DNA of 64,000 nt from Rotaria sp. Silwood1 (Eukaryota > Rotifera > Eurotatoria > Philodinida > Philodinidae): contig CAJNOP010000650.1 of assembly GCA_905250075.1 (NCBI GenBank), positions 56,820 through 120,819 of the forward strand. Reading direction: 5' to 3'. Under the pieces are notes generated by a model. The model was not told the origin of the DNA. It saw only the letters and a program-made list of their open reading frames with translations, and did no database searches. Shown one piece after another: positions 11,871 to 25,040 of the stretch (position 1 is its first letter; each line of letters opens with the position of its first letter). Made by a program: the position numbers and the translations under genes.

Positions 11871-13469
11871 TTAAGAAAAAAAATCTTGTTTATATTTTTC
11901 ATATTGTTTCAAACGACATTTTCCATATTTAATATAATCAAAGTTTTTCATTGATTGTGGATTAAGTAAAGCTTCTAAAAAAGCCCATAATGACCAATAA
12001 AGATGTATAGGTGCACGTAAACAATCACCTAAATCACATAATTCATCAATAGTCATTTGTTTTTCATATTTATTATTTAAAAATGAAGCATTTGATAAAT
12101 ATATTTCTAACCATTGTTTTTGTTTATGACGTTTTGGATATGTATTATCATAATCAGGTTCTTCATTATCACAACCAGCATATTCAATAAAATGATTAAT
12201 TATATCATATAACCAATAATTTCTTGCACAATGTTCAAAATCAATTAATGATATTTTATTATTTTGTTTTTCATCATATAAAAAATTTAAACATTGAGTA
12301 TCATTATGACAAAGAACAATTGATAGATTTGACCATGAAGAATTTTTATTATTAATTATTTCTTCAATTTTATTAATATCATCAGCTATTTTTAACCATG
12401 GTATATCATTTAAATATGAACTTGATGAAAGTTTTATTCGTTTATATAATTCATTATTAGTACCATTTAATAAATTAATATAATGTCGTAATTTTTCTAC
12501 TAATTGACCTTTTGCTTTTTTATCTACTAATGGTATTGAATGAAATTCAGCTAATTTTCGAGCAATTAATAATCTAATACGAGGAAAAAAAACAATTCTA
12601 TATATGTTTTAAATACAATTAAAATAAATAAAAAAATCGTTAGCGCAACCACAATTCGTGGCTGAAAAGTAGAATTTTCTTTTTTTTCTGAGATAACTAA
12701 CGGATTGAAATAGTTATAAATAGATACTGACGCACTAAACACGACATAAGAGAAAAACACCGTCTCATTATTAGTAATGCACATCTTTGTACTTTAATTC
12801 TCCACTTTTTTTCTTTGTTCGTTTCTCATCTTTGCTTTTAAAATTTTGATTAATATTATTCATTATGAAAAACCTCTTAGTTTTGTGTGCATCATTACAA
12901 ATAATGGCAGTATTAAGTTGATTGATTGATATCTGTAGTTTATATGAAAATGTACTCTATGACCTTTAGCTCCAATTGCTAAGGTATATAATATGAGGAG
13001 GAGGAGATGTTGAAAAGCTACAAAGCTTCGATTGAAAACTCACTCACTATATTCTTCGAAAATATACATGAGTTCGACAAAACTTAACTTACGCTTTTTG
13101 TTCATCACCATTTGAGATAGGATTTCCAGGTAAATATTGATAAATAAATCCATTATTAAATGTTAATATAATCGAAGGAGATATATGAAATTGAGCTAAA
13201 TAAATCATATATCGAATTTCAGCTTGACGATCAACAATTAAATCAGAATTTTGTCCATAAATTTTTACAATAATACCATTATTTTCACATGAATATACAG
13301 CAAAAAGTATATTTGAAAGACCATCAGTAAGTTTTTTAATAGTTAATGATGAATTTGATTTTATCCAATTTTGTTTTAATGAATTCGATACAAAATTTAA
13401 TACAATTGATTCAATATCTTTTTCATTTGAATCAAAATCAATATTTTCGTGAAAAATCGATGAAAACAT
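11871..13469 (-). CDS. choline/ethanolamine kinase, two exons
   Basis: Exon 1 is 13469-13093 and exon 2 is 12573-11871, joined across a 519-bp GT-AG intron in phase 2. This gives 359 residues, close to the usual length of ethanolamine kinases. The catalytic Brenner motif is present as CHNDTQCLNF (about 214-223). The choline-kinase motif follows as LIDFEHCARNYWLYDI (about 235-250), with the Mg-binding Asp of IDFE. N-terminal DGLSN, IVKIYG and YQYLPGN fit the nucleotide-binding lobe. The enzyme phosphorylates ethanolamine (or choline) with ATP, the first step of the CDP-ethanolamine (Kennedy) pathway of membrane lipid synthesis, in the cytosol. The sequence resembles ethanolamine kinases slightly more than choline kinases, but substrate choice cannot be settled by eye. 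The frame is intact, with no sign of decay. Confidence 0.9.
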
Positions 13470-15033
13470 GATAAATTATTATTTATTTTTCTTTTACTTC
13501 AATGCAATCGATTTATGGAATCAAAATAACAAATATGATTTAATTACACCATAGCAAACATTTCTTTTTCTTTCCATTCTTGCTTGTGCAGAATGAAAAA
13601 AGAAAAAAAGAACCGCTATGTGTTCTGAGTATAAATATACGCAGAAAGCAAATAGTCATATGACCACGTGATCAAAAGAAATATTTAATATTGATAAGGA
13701 GAAAAAGCTTTTTCTACTTATTCACACATTGAGTTTTATACGACAAAGTACTGATTTAATAAACACATTTTGTATTACAGAGAAACGAGTTTTAAATAAT
13801 ATTGTTCCATAAAAGAATTCATATTTTCTGGTGAGTTTGAATATTCATTAAAATGAGTAGTATTAGTATACACACTGAGATACTGACAGCGACATCAACT
13901 GAAATAGTGATCTAACAGCTCTGTACACTATGCATCTTTTGTACTTTTAGCTATAATCTTCAACGAAAAGTATAATAAAGTAAAAACATTTATTGTCTCC
14001 AAAAGAATACTATCAATTTGAACATTATATATGAGAAACCGTATTGATGTATTAGGCTTTCGATAAACATCAAGACGAGTGTAGTTAGCATGCTATTGAA
14101 AGCTAGTTTAAGAATGACGTCGATGACCAGTAAGTTGAAACTGTGGATTCTTAAATTCTTAATGTTTTCATTCCTTCTCGATGAAAAGATTGAATGCACA
14201 CATATAATGTATTTTTCTATCATTTTAAGTCAAGTAAATGAAATAAATGCTAATTGTTTTGTTATTAATTACTGTGCCCATAAAACACTGGTGATGCCCA
14301 TTTTATTTTTCTCGATTTCTTCTTAACAGCGAAAAAAAAGAGCAGTAAGAATAACAATTTTTTTTAAATCAGAGGATTTTTCATTCTTTTTATCAAAATG
14401 TATCAAATAGCAAGATAGTTACTATCGTTGCTTCTTCTTTGGTATATATTATTGTTTATTTTCAATTGGTAAATCATGTTATTCAAAAGTATCAAATTAT
14501 GTGTAGAATCCTTGTTTTTCTTCGTAAAATCTTATGAAATTTAAAACTTGATTTTTGCTTTTTGGTATTGCAACCATTTTTTTTAAGTAAATAAAAATGA
14601 AGTGGAAAAAAAATTATACTATTTGTAAAATGGATATAATATATAAATTAAATTCTTATTAACATAATCACACATTTTTCGTCTATCGTAAAGCTATGTG
14701 TTAATTGGTTTGAATGATTGTATTGATAAGATATACATTCTATGAGTTCAGTAAGACAGATGTATCTAATTGCAAAGAAACGATATTTGACTTCTTTTAT
14801 TTATTTATTTTTTTAAATTATTCGATTTTTTTCAGCACAATCATTCATGATCTGTTGCATATGGATTCTTTAATATAAAGAAACCATTATAAAGATATAA
14901 TAATAAAAGAAAATTAAGAGTAATATGATTAATCCTATTTCTTGGTTTTTAATGCACTAGATTAGACGTATAATGGCCAGATTAATTTGAAAAGACTCAA
15001 TTTTCTATGTCGAGATGAATAAGAGAAAATGAT
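13470..15033. other. intergenic, no gene seen
   Basis: This lies between the start of the kinase gene and the end of the EXORDIUM-like gene, both on the minus strand. It holds the kinase promoter region, which shows no element I can name. Short open frames at 13990-14326 overlap each other on opposite strands and lack any domain. Confidence 0.5.
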
Positions 15034-18000
15034 TTAGACAGACATTGCACATGTCTGACGATTTGCATTCCAGTTTTGTTGAATGAGATAATATTTACCA
15101 TTAGCAGCAATATTGTAGTAAGCACCGTTTCCAAGCCGATAAGTAGTTCCATACGTCCAGGCACTAAAATTAAAAAATCAAATAGATTATTATCATATCA
15201 ATATTTTGGATATGATCTAGCCAATCAGGATTGCAACATGTTTCAAATATTACGATGAAAATATTTATTTATTGGTGAAAAAATAAACTCGTCAAGAAGA
15301 ACACACGCCTATATTCAATTTTCATTTAGTAAAAATTGTCACCGAATCAAATAGTATTTCTGCAGACGTTCCTTTCCTCTGTAATTATAACGATCAAGAG
15401 GTTGTTTTCCTTTGATTCATATATATATACACGAACCATTTGAATGAAGAAACAACTAGCCTGAATACAAATGTCTATCAGAATTCATTTAGTTGACAGT
15501 TCTCAGACTGAGCATATCGCAAAGTCTAACATATGGTAGCTTCTCAAAATCAATAACAAAATGAGAATATTTGAAATGGATCGGAAGAAAAAGATGCGGA
15601 CGCATTAAACAGCTAACTGATAGATTGACTGTTATTTGACTTAGCATCTTACACCTTACATCACGTGATAGATCTCAACGCATGGTAAATGTGTGGCTGC
15701 TATTTTTGATAAATTTCAATGCCATTTAAGGAAAAATTTTCCTTTACTATCTGCAATATTCCAAAGGTTTTTTACCATACATGACTGCCTGAAAACTGAA
15801 CTGTACGTATGTTCTGTGTTGACTAATATTTCGAGATTATTTTTCATCATTGCTAGATAATAGATAGAGCATAAAAATAATAAAAAAAAAAGTTCGGATC
15901 CACAAACTTGTTTAGTTAGTCATATCTGAAACACTGATCATATCACCGTAAAAAGTTATAAAAATGAACTGAATTTGAGCACTATCTATTGAGACCAAAG
16001 AATGGAGAATACTATGCTGATCACTTGAGAAATGCTCAAATGTACTATTATTAAAGCATCATTTCTTTTTTTACACCCATATCTATTCTATTTCAGTCGG
16101 ACGTAGCAAATTTGACACAAGAACAGACGTAGCAAAACAGTGATCACTTGCCCATGAGACGAAGAAATCGTCTCTGATGTTCTAGCGCTAAGGGTGTCTG
16201 TCTGATAACCACAAGACACGAGTGTCGATAGATGGATTTATCTACCCACTATACCCATCCACCGATCCACAACCACTTGATACATTAGTTCCCGTTCAGT
16301 TACTGAAACTAGTTCTTATAAGAATCAATTAGTTTATCGATTAATATCACATGTCGATGAGTCATCAATGGATATTTAACTATTATTTACAAACTTATTA
16401 ATTTTCATGACGAGGACTAAATCACTACTGATTCCAAACAACGAGGGAAATGTACCTATTCAGTTCTTTCGAACTCTAATCTTTACACTCACTCCTTGTC
16501 TTAACTAAACTTTCAACATGTTTGATTGTTGTTAAATAATACACAGGAAAAGACTTGTTACAAGAAAACTTTCTTTTAATAAATTTTTTCCAAAATAAAA
16601 GTACTAGAAAATGATATTTGACATCTGATTGACAGTATTTTACTTCTGTACTTACCACTTATCTGCATTTTCATCACCTTTTGAATCTAACCATGCATTC
16701 AACAATGGATCAGACATTGCTTCTACTATTTCATGTGCAATGGGACTCAACATAGCATCAACGCCAGTGTCACCATTAGGTGAAACAACCCGGTTCCAGA
16801 CACTGCAAGTACTCATGCAATTTTGTGGATTTCCTATAAATCCATATATGTATGTTGTACTTCCAATAGAGAATGCCGAATGATATCCACAATAGGTAGT
16901 ACAGAAAGATGAAGTACTTGTATAGCCTTCCTTCACATCTGCAGCACTGAGCAACAAGTAAATACCGTGTGGGTCATTTTGCAGTTGTCCACTTCTGATA
17001 TGATTATAAATTATATTTGGTATACTTGAATCAGAAAGTTGAGTTCCATAACTGTAATGATCTGTCGTTATGCTTCCAAGAGTCAGTGGACCTGTTGTAT
17101 ATACCTTGGAACTTATGGATGTAGCTTGATAGTAGTAACTCTTTTCAATGTTGAACCATGCTGTATTTCCAATCGTTGCAATGAATGTATTAACAATATT
17201 CATCTGAGCTGTAGTCCAATTACCATAATACTATACATAAAATAATGCAGTAAAAAGATCATAAACAGATCACTGGATAATACTCACCACAATATGGATT
17301 TTGGTAGGTCCAGTTAATACGCGAGCACCAGTCTGATATTGTATAGGATTAGTATCTGTTCTATTTGCTACGTTATTTGCGTTTTCATTGTAGATTTCAT
17401 CTATAGCAACCTTTCCAAGTCGAATCTGGTGATTGTTGTGTGATTCTGAAACAATATTCATTAGATAATCTAGTAAGAAATTACGTGAATATTGCTCAGA
17501 TTAAAATTCAAGTGGTGACGAAATTCAACTAGTAACAAGAAATCACAAAAGTGATCAATGAACGATCCTGCTCTGTACAATTATGGTAATAGAACAAAAT
17601 GTCAATCAGAAAAAATAGTCGTTAATCTTTCAAAGTCAAATATGTGTCAGAAATTTGATTAATGAAAATTCTACTTTACAAGTGAAGTTTCTATAATATG
17701 AGTTACATAAATCAACATATGAGTCGATCAGTTCACTTTATTATGTGAGTGGACAACAGTTTCTAATTGAAGCTATTTACAACGATACTTCTAAAAAAAC
17801 CTCCTTAGTTATTGCTTCATCGTACGAACCATGCGTATCCTTTCCAAGGAATATTGTTCTTTTAGTGAATCTAGTCAATTTTTCTATTTGAATACAAGTA
17901 AGAGTCGCTAGTTTAGTTAAACTGCAGACTATGTGATACAAGGAGCATTTGGTTATGATTCTATTTAGATTGAAAGTAGTTTTCTTACCTCGCACTTCAG

Positions 18001-18112
18001 TTAAGGCATGCTTGAAACTTCCACGTTTGAGACAATATGATGGTGTAATAATACAGACAACGATGATAATAGCTAACAGACAAGCAGCGCAAGTCAACTT
18101 CATATGCAGCAT
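15034..18112 (-). CDS. EXORDIUM/PHI-1-like (phosphate-induced protein 1 family) secreted protein, four exons
   Basis: Exons are 18112-17989, 17445-17288, 17230-16656 and 15163-15034; introns are 543, 57 and 1492 bp. All have GT-AG ends and the phases fit, giving 328 residues, the normal length for this family. Residues 1-27 form a signal peptide (hydrophobic core ACLLAIIIVVCII, then SYC). The mature part has the family's landmarks in order: IVYYGNWTTAQ, the FCTTYCGYH cysteine/histidine block, YGFIGNPQNC, IAHEIVEAMSDPLLNAW, ADKC formed across the last splice, and a C-terminal NGAYYN...YYLIQQNW...C tail. In plants EXORDIUM is an apoplastic, brassinosteroid- and carbon-responsive growth protein; bacteria and some fungi and oomycetes also have the domain. 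Its biochemical role is unknown. Its presence in an animal-like spliced gene suggests horizontal acquisition followed by intron gain. The family call is strong, the donor unknown. Confidence 0.87.
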
Positions 18113-21100
18113 GTTGTCTATAGTTGTTGCATTAAATGTGAAGATAAAACGAAATGAATAATTATGTTTCTGTTCACAACTTACTTGTAGTATTGATTTG
18201 TGTGCAGAAGAAAACCAAAGAAAATGATTATGTTAGACGAAAAACACTAACTTATATATGACACTTTCGTTACTGTTATCATTATATTAATTAAAACGTA
18301 GGCTAATAATTCGAAAACGACAACATACGTGCATTACTCATCTTCGGAGATAATCATGAGACAGGTTCATCATGAGTGCAAACAGACAGCCTAAAATTAA
18401 TGGTGTGAAATGCTCTTCTATTTTTGATATATGACAAATATCTATTCATATTGGAAACACGCAATATCTAAATAATCATAGGTTTACTCATCATGTGTTG
18501 CTTGTTGCATTTTTAGAAATATATTATGTGCATGAGTATGGAGTTTTCTAATACATAATTTAAATAAATTGAGAAATTCAATCAAGAAAATTAACTCGTT
18601 AACTGTTATTGACGCATATATATTTTTTGTCTAAGCAATTTTCATGAAAAAAATAGAGACGACTATCTCCTAACTCAGATGTATTCATCGTACTTAGTAT
18701 CAATTCTACTATCTTCTAATGAGTGCACTCTCTCCAGTGATTCTGATATTCCGCATCAATTATTGTCCTGTTTGTCAACATTACTTCTTTTATATTCGAT
18801 ATAGCTTTTCTTTCTACACATCGTTAGTTGTTTCTCTATTTATAGTGCTATTTTCATTTTCTGTGTTATTTACGTTTCTTGCTAACAGTGGCAGACATTA
18901 GTATGCAATGAATTATATATACATAACAAAAAAAAATGAAGTCTTTTTGAAAAATTCTAAATGCAAAGATGTTTCACAATTTTGCGAGAAGATTTTCATT
19001 TTTGCATTCGTTACTGTAAAATTGAATTGTTTTCAACTTAATGCTTTGAGATTATTACTATGTGGTGCATATGGAATTATCAAATATATTTATCGAGATA
19101 ATTTTTGTGTTACTTTTAAACTTTTATTATGCTCAAGAGCTTACTGTTTACTTCCAAAAACAAAAAACAAATGAACATTCAATAGCTGAATAAAAAATTA
19201 ATAACGTACATTTTAAATTCAGTTTTATTCATTTTTGGATGTTTTGCTCAATGATTGCATCATTTTCAAGTTATAGCAATAACCAAGCATAATCAGAACA
19301 ATTGATTGATTGTTCTATCACCACGTACATTTTGATATAACATAATTAACATAATTGGATACGCATACGTACGCTTGAGAGTATGAGTGTAAAGAGTATG
19401 CAAGTCAGACGAACGGGAACATCATCTGACTCGATACCATTTAAATGTTCACAAAAATTGCAAGAATAGAAATATTTTGATGATAATAATAGCTGATGAG
19501 CGAATGAACTGACAAGCTGAAATATCCCTGTATTCAACTGCCACACCATTTCACTGGGTATATCAAACAATTTACTTTCTTACTTCCCTTTTCGGTGGAA
19601 TCAATCTATGCGGTTCATTTTTTTCGTCGGTGTTGCTTCAAATTTAAACGAATTTATGGTAGAATTATGATCTCGTTGAAGTGGTCATTGAAATTCAAAC
19701 ATTCTATGCACTATGAGGTACTTAATATATTAATTGCTTTGCTTGAAAATATTATGAGGGTTATTATTATTGTTGTTTGAATCGTCATCGTTTAGACTCT
19801 AGGACACACCAAAAAACAGATCTACCACTTTACTGGAGTCATCGTTGAAACCAAGTATTTGAAGAAATAGCAATACTTCATCATCTTTACAATGAGTGAG
19901 AGACATTGTGTGTGTGGCATCACATTTTACAGATATCTTGATAATTGCTATTATACAGAAAAACAGCTGATAGTTACCTATGTCTGTATACATAATTTCA
20001 GTGAGTCGTGAGAAACAACATTCGATTAGCTTCTGTTTTCCAGTATATAAAATGCACTTAGTGATGATAAAATGATGCAAATTCATTCTGATGTAAGAAG
20101 TTCAGTGAGAAGTCCTTTGCGGATTTTGTCTCTAAAAATATCAATCAAAACATTACTGTCTCCTTCTTGCGATTTCTTCGTTCAAAAAATGTTTTTCTTT
20201 TTATAAATCGAATGATCCTTTATTGTAATTTTGACTTCGTTTATCAACAGTTGCTGATTCTCTTTAAGATTTAAACTAAAACACCTACAATAAAGCTACT
20301 CCTATTTTTCACTTCGTAAAACACATGTCCTTAATAATCTTGATAATGATCATTGAATTACATTTTACAATTTTCGAACGCTTGTTTTTCATTGTCGTCG
20401 TATAACTTCATACAATAGATTTGCATAATGAGATTATCGAAATATTTTTCACCAAGTACGCATGTCACTGCAATGATTGATGTTGAAAGAAGTTAACTCT
20501 CTTGCCAAGACCACCACATTTTCGATCTGAGTAAAAATATTTGATGCGCCATATAACGTGTGAAAGATCAAGAAAAAAATGTGTGAATGAATAGATTTAG
20601 TACGTGAGTAGCCTAGAGCAGTTGATTTTTCTAGTGAGCTGATCCTAACAATATCATTCCAAATATCAGTCATTTGACGAAGACTTTGAGTTATTAATAA
20701 GAGATGCTAGACATTTGGTGATGAGCTCCATGGAATAGATAGATGTTGAATTTATTCGTCTGTAGAAACAGCTTTATATTAGAAAATACCATCATGGAAA
20801 TAATAATCCAGTTATTATAGTTTAGTAAATTCGAATGAGATACGATTTAATTCCATTTTCAACCGCATTAATCGGTAAACAAGGTCAATTTTAATTGCAT
20901 TTTATCTGCGCTTTTCATCAAATACATTCGCTTCTTTTGTTGCCGAACGACTCTGTGTTCTGAAGTGCTGATATTTGTGAATTACTAACAGGTAAAATAC
21001 AACGTTTTAAACTCAATAACCCATAGAAAAGTTATATTTTCTTACAAATGCGAAATATTTTCGAGTTTATTAGTAGCAAAAACCCTACAGTAAAAGATTT

Positions 21101-21282
21101 TGTGAGTAGATTAATAAATCTCGAGTTGACGACTTTTTGTCACTGAAGAACTCTAAAAGGATTTAGTATGTGTGACGAAATAAGAACATTTCTGTGTTTG
21201 ATTCTGTTAGAACCGTTTATTGAAGGTTATGCAAGACTGATGAATTGAATAAAGGGTATTGGCTGATGTAAAGAATGGACTT
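18113..21282. other. gene-poor stretch, nothing supported
   Basis: Several 60-95-codon open frames occur on both strands (for example 18908-19174, 19799-20086 and 20449-20673). None carries a domain I recognise or joins to a neighbour by clear splice sites. A decayed gene on the minus strand at 19.3-20.7 kb is possible but unsupported. Confidence 0.4.
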
Positions 21283-21366
21283 GAGTGTGGGTATGAGTGT
21301 GAGTGCGACTGAACAGTATCCCATACACATGCCCACCACCACATCTCGCGCCCACCCACACCCACT
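21283..21366. repeat. telomere-type hairpin module
   Basis: The G-arm is GAGTGTGGGTATGAGTGTGA. A loop with GAACAGTATCC follows, and then the C-arm ends CCCACCCACACCCAC. It lies 308 bp before the ATG of the 528-aa gene. Confidence 0.7.
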
Positions 21367-21673
21367 TACCTTCTGTATTTCAGGCAAATATATTTTAGAT
21401 TGACCAATAAAAAATTGGAATAATGAAGCTTTTATCCAGAAAAACCAACTTTATGTATTGTTCATAGACATATTATATATGTCGCCATGCTTTACAATAA
21501 CTTTTTTAAAGTGCCTGCTACACGTTATTGCGTTGCTAAGAGCACCTCTCCACATTGATGCCTATATTTACTGTAGGAAGGAAAGATGAAAAAAATGTTT
21601 TTTTGGTTCTCTTATTGCAAAATTTAGCAGTAGGAAAGAGCGAAACAGACACGTTACTCTGTTTTTTTTCAAT

Positions 21674-23319
21674 ATGTTGCTAGATGACGACAACTCGTTG
21701 CCATTTCAAGATTGTGAACTTGTTGATGCTTATTCAGATGCGTCTATTTTTCATACAACGAAGCAGAAGATAAAGAGAATCAAGAGAAACAAACGGCAAC
21801 AAACCGAACAACCATCAGTCAAGATCAGTAAAAACGATGTTAATTTATCAAAGGCATATTATATCTACTTCGAACATAGCCAAGATGAAAATGATTTTCT
21901 CTCATTTGTTATCTATACGGGACCCAGCAATACGCTTCATCTCAGCAAACAACTCTATCTACCACAGCTCACACACACAATTAGCGGCGATTCGATGATC
22001 AGCCGACAACGTTTTGTTAATGATTACGATCAAACATGTTCTACTGTCACAACATCGGCAGATACATCAATCGCAGTTTTTATACGATTGGGGATTATGT
22101 ACTTAGTACAATCAGGTACAATGCCTCAGCAACCTTTAACACTAAGAGATTTTGTCGATGCTAGAAATCGAGGTTCGTTCTCTATTCACATTGATAGAAA
22201 ATAAACAGATTTGAGTTGTATTTTATCCTAGATAAGTATATCAGAACATCATTCTACACATTCAAAGGTGTCAGCTCACCAAAGAATCTTCTCAACGCAG
22301 TCATCAGAGATGGTTTCTCTCGAAGCTCAGTAAACACCTACTCCTACGATATTCAGCTGTTTCTGATGAAAAAGGATCAAAGTGCTACCTTTCATTTTCG
22401 CTATGATGAACAGCTTCACTGTCGTGATATCGTCTATCGACCAGTGCCTCCTATTAACTTTGATTTTATTCGTGATAAATCATCAAGCATTTTCCGTTCG
22501 ATTGACGACTCTTACTCAGACATGTTTGATTTTCGTATACAGCTACAACAAATTCGAACCTTATCCAAAGAGGATCCCAGTGTACTTGCTGTACTTCACG
22601 GAGTATCCATCGATGAAGTTCTCTACATGAACAAAACAGACGGTATTCTCCATGTTGCACCGGCGTTACGAAATTCTGTCAAATATATGAAATGTACCCG
22701 TTCAAGTAAATATACCAGTGCAGATAATCAGATAACGATCACCATTGGTACTTACGAAGAGTTTCGCTTGAACTCACAAGGAGTATGTGAATCAAGCATG
22801 AAGTCGGAAAATACCATGACCATCGAGCTGCTAGACCTCCAAACTGTTCCGCCGGCTGAAAAACTGTATGATCTTGGGATGTGGTTCTCATCGTTGTGTC
22901 AAACCTGTGTCGAACTACCATCAGCTAGTATCTCCAGAAAAGCTTTGCTCAATCGACATCGGTGGTTCTCTAGTGTATTCGACGTGTGGAAAAGAAATCA
23001 AACAGTGAAACGAATCGATGTCAATCAATTGACACGATATACAACGCAGAAATCAAACCAAACTTATACAAGTGAAGAGTTGGCTTTTGTCAAGCGAGTC
23101 TTACGTGAAGAAAATTTGTCGCAAGTATTGCCAAATGTGGAGCATAAGAAGTGGAATAATCAAGATGAATTGAAAAAGGAATTCGAAAGAGTCAGAAAGC
23201 GCTTGGAATGCAGTGGAGCACCATTGGCTAATGAAGCACTGAAGAAAGTTGAGCAAGCTTATCTGATGTTGAGCGAAAATCTTGTTTTGAGTAGTTATGA
23301 TGAACAAAATAAAATGTGA
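21674..23319 (+). CDS. conserved-looking protein of unknown function (528 aa), two exons
   Basis: Exons 21674-22172 and 22232-23319 join across a 59-bp intron (GTTCGT...CCTAG, phase 1), giving one open frame of 528 codons. I do not recognise a family. Near the N-terminus is an acidic stretch, then a strongly basic segment (KQKIKRIKRNKRQQ, about 29-42) that could be a nuclear localisation signal. The middle is a mixed alpha/beta-looking domain without membrane segments or a signal peptide. The C-terminal quarter is charged and helical (ELKKEFERVRKRLE and ALKKVEQAYLML), possibly coiled coil. Codon use looks less AT-driven than in neighbouring AT-rich genes, with more GC at third positions. Telomere-type hairpins lie on both sides (21283-21366 and 23436-23510), so the gene sits in a small bracketed unit. 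Real gene: likely. Function: unknown. Confidence 0.75.
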
Positions 23320-23435
23320 CAGATTTATCGTAATGTTGTGTATCCGTAAAATGCACGATCATCTCCCGAACATCTACCAATTAGATATCCATAATGATAA
23401 TGCGATGAATTATCGTGTGATGAACGGATTTAGCA

Positions 23436-23510
23436 CGGGGTGAATCAGGGTGTGAGTATATGGAGATAGGTGAAAAGAAGACTCACACCCACACCCACAC
23501 CCCAACCCGA
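23436..23510. repeat. telomere-type hairpin module
   Basis: The G-arm GGGGTGAATCAGGGTGTGAG is followed by a loop with GAAAAGAAGA and the C-arm CACACCCACACCCACACCCC. It starts 117 bp after the stop of the 528-aa gene. Confidence 0.75.
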
Positions 23511-24464
23511 CTTGTATTGATCGTATAACATACATTAATTAATCTTACATTTGACGTATAACATTAGAAACTGAAGCAGAATCTCAAAATTATTAAATCT
23601 ATATTCATATAGTTCTCATACTCTTTCAGAAAATTCGATTTATCAATATATTAGAAATCTCTATAGAAAACAATAATAAATCTATATGATAACTGATGAG
23701 TTTTTTTCTTATGTACACTTCGCTGTTAATATCTATTTCAAAAATAACTCTTAATTGAACAATATTATCAAGAAAATATAAAATAAAGTGACTATATCTC
23801 TTTAAGTAGCATACTCATTAATTCAAAAGGGCTAAGCCATATGAATTATAGTTTGAATAAACTAATGATACGGAAGGATTTTGAAGCTACTTTCACAAGA
23901 TTGAACCCTCCAACTAGAAATTACAAAAAAGAACTAATTTGTTCTACTGTGATCATTAAGTTTTATGTTACCTAATAAAATAATTTACTTTTGTGGAAAC
24001 AGAAAAACTTATTTATTAAATTGAAAACGCATGTTATGTTTGTAAACGAAAGTTTACAATAGCAACAAATTATACCACAATAGAACCTGTAATTTTATCC
24101 TAGGATGTTGCAGAGTTTTGAGATAAATATGTATATAGAAAAAAGTCCAGAGAATTTTTTCTTGTTAACATTTGAGCTGTAATAATATCGTTGCTAGGCG
24201 TAAAATTAGAATTAACAATATTTATGTTATGATGAAATATCAAAGTTTATTTCAAAGCAAATTGAGAGAAACAATATAACTATTCTGATATTAAGCTTTC
24301 GAGTTTTTATGATCAAACAAGTCATGTAAGAAACTTTGACGAATTTATGATGATTTCTTATGTTCTTTTATCAAATTATACAGTAATAAAGTTGCTTTTC
24401 GTCAAGTACATACATATATCTATATATGTAAATATTTCTCTTCAACATATTCTTCTTTTTTCAA
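23511..24464. other. intergenic, no gene seen
   Basis: AT-rich, with no open frame above background on either strand. It contains the promoter side of the small YCII gene, which shows no nameable element. Confidence 0.5.
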
Positions 24465-24770
24465 ATGCCCAAGTCGAAACGTAAAGTACTTGTTCTTCGC
24501 TATTTTTTCAATAATGATGATTTTTTAATGAAGCGAAACGAAATTCGTCCTGCTCATTTATCATATCTTCGTCAACATTCAAAACAAAATGGTGGCCATG
24601 TTGAATTCAAGGTTGCTGAATCATTAAATACGAAGAGTTTTTATTGGCCTTTAACAACACATCAAAATGAAATGATCCAATTCATGCAAGAAGATCCATA
24701 TTACACAGAAGGACTTGTTCAAGATGTGACCATTTATCCACGTACAATTATTGAGAAAATTTCATCATAA
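24465..24770 (+). CDS. YCII-domain (YciI-like) small protein
   Basis: A single-exon gene of 101 residues, the usual size for a stand-alone YCII (dimeric alpha/beta-barrel, ferredoxin-like) domain. The family pattern is visible: VLRYFF near the N-terminus, then IRPAHLSYLRQH with the conserved histidine (about 30-34), a small-residue turn with NGGHVEF, and a C-terminal DPYYTEGLVQDVTIYP block that matches the typical DPY-x3-GLV end of YciI proteins. There is no signal peptide, so it is presumably cytosolic. YCII proteins are small putative enzymes of poorly known reaction. The start is the first ATG after a pyrimidine-rich stretch. A degenerate telomere-type hairpin follows 213 bp after the stop. 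Intact. Confidence 0.75.
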   Translation: MPKSKRKVLVLRYFFNNDDFLMKRNEIRPAHLSYLRQHSKQNGGHVEFKVAESLNTKSFYWPLTTHQNEMIQFMQEDPYYTEGLVQDVTIYPRTIIEKISS

Positions 24771-24982
24771 AAAATGTAAACTTCATTTTATTAATATAAA
24801 GTTAATAAGCGTTAAATTAATATACATCGAAAAAAAGCAAAAGAGTTTATTGTATTCGTAAGAAAATAAAAAGGACATAGATACGACAAATAATTTTTAC
24901 TAACCTTTGTAAAATAACAACAATTTTGTCATTTACTATTTTCAATCTACATGGATATTCTATAGCATTGATAATTTAGTAC

Positions 24983-25040
24983 TGGATGTGTGGTTGCCAT
25001 TTGATTCCCTTCTGGCCCGATTCCGACATCCACACCTATG
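24983..25040. repeat. degenerate telomere-type hairpin
   Basis: GGATGTGTGG and CCACACCT face each other across about 38 bp of loop. It is much shorter than other copies and lies downstream of the YCII gene. Confidence 0.4.

Noticed and set aside
19346-20673. A possible decayed minus-strand gene from several 70-95-codon frames
   Set aside because: No recognisable domain, no consistent splice joins and no similarity to the F-box genes that I could defend.
22173-22231. Frameshift between two halves of the 528-aa gene
   Set aside because: A 59-bp phase-1 intron explains the change of frame. The apparent start of the second half is not an ATG.
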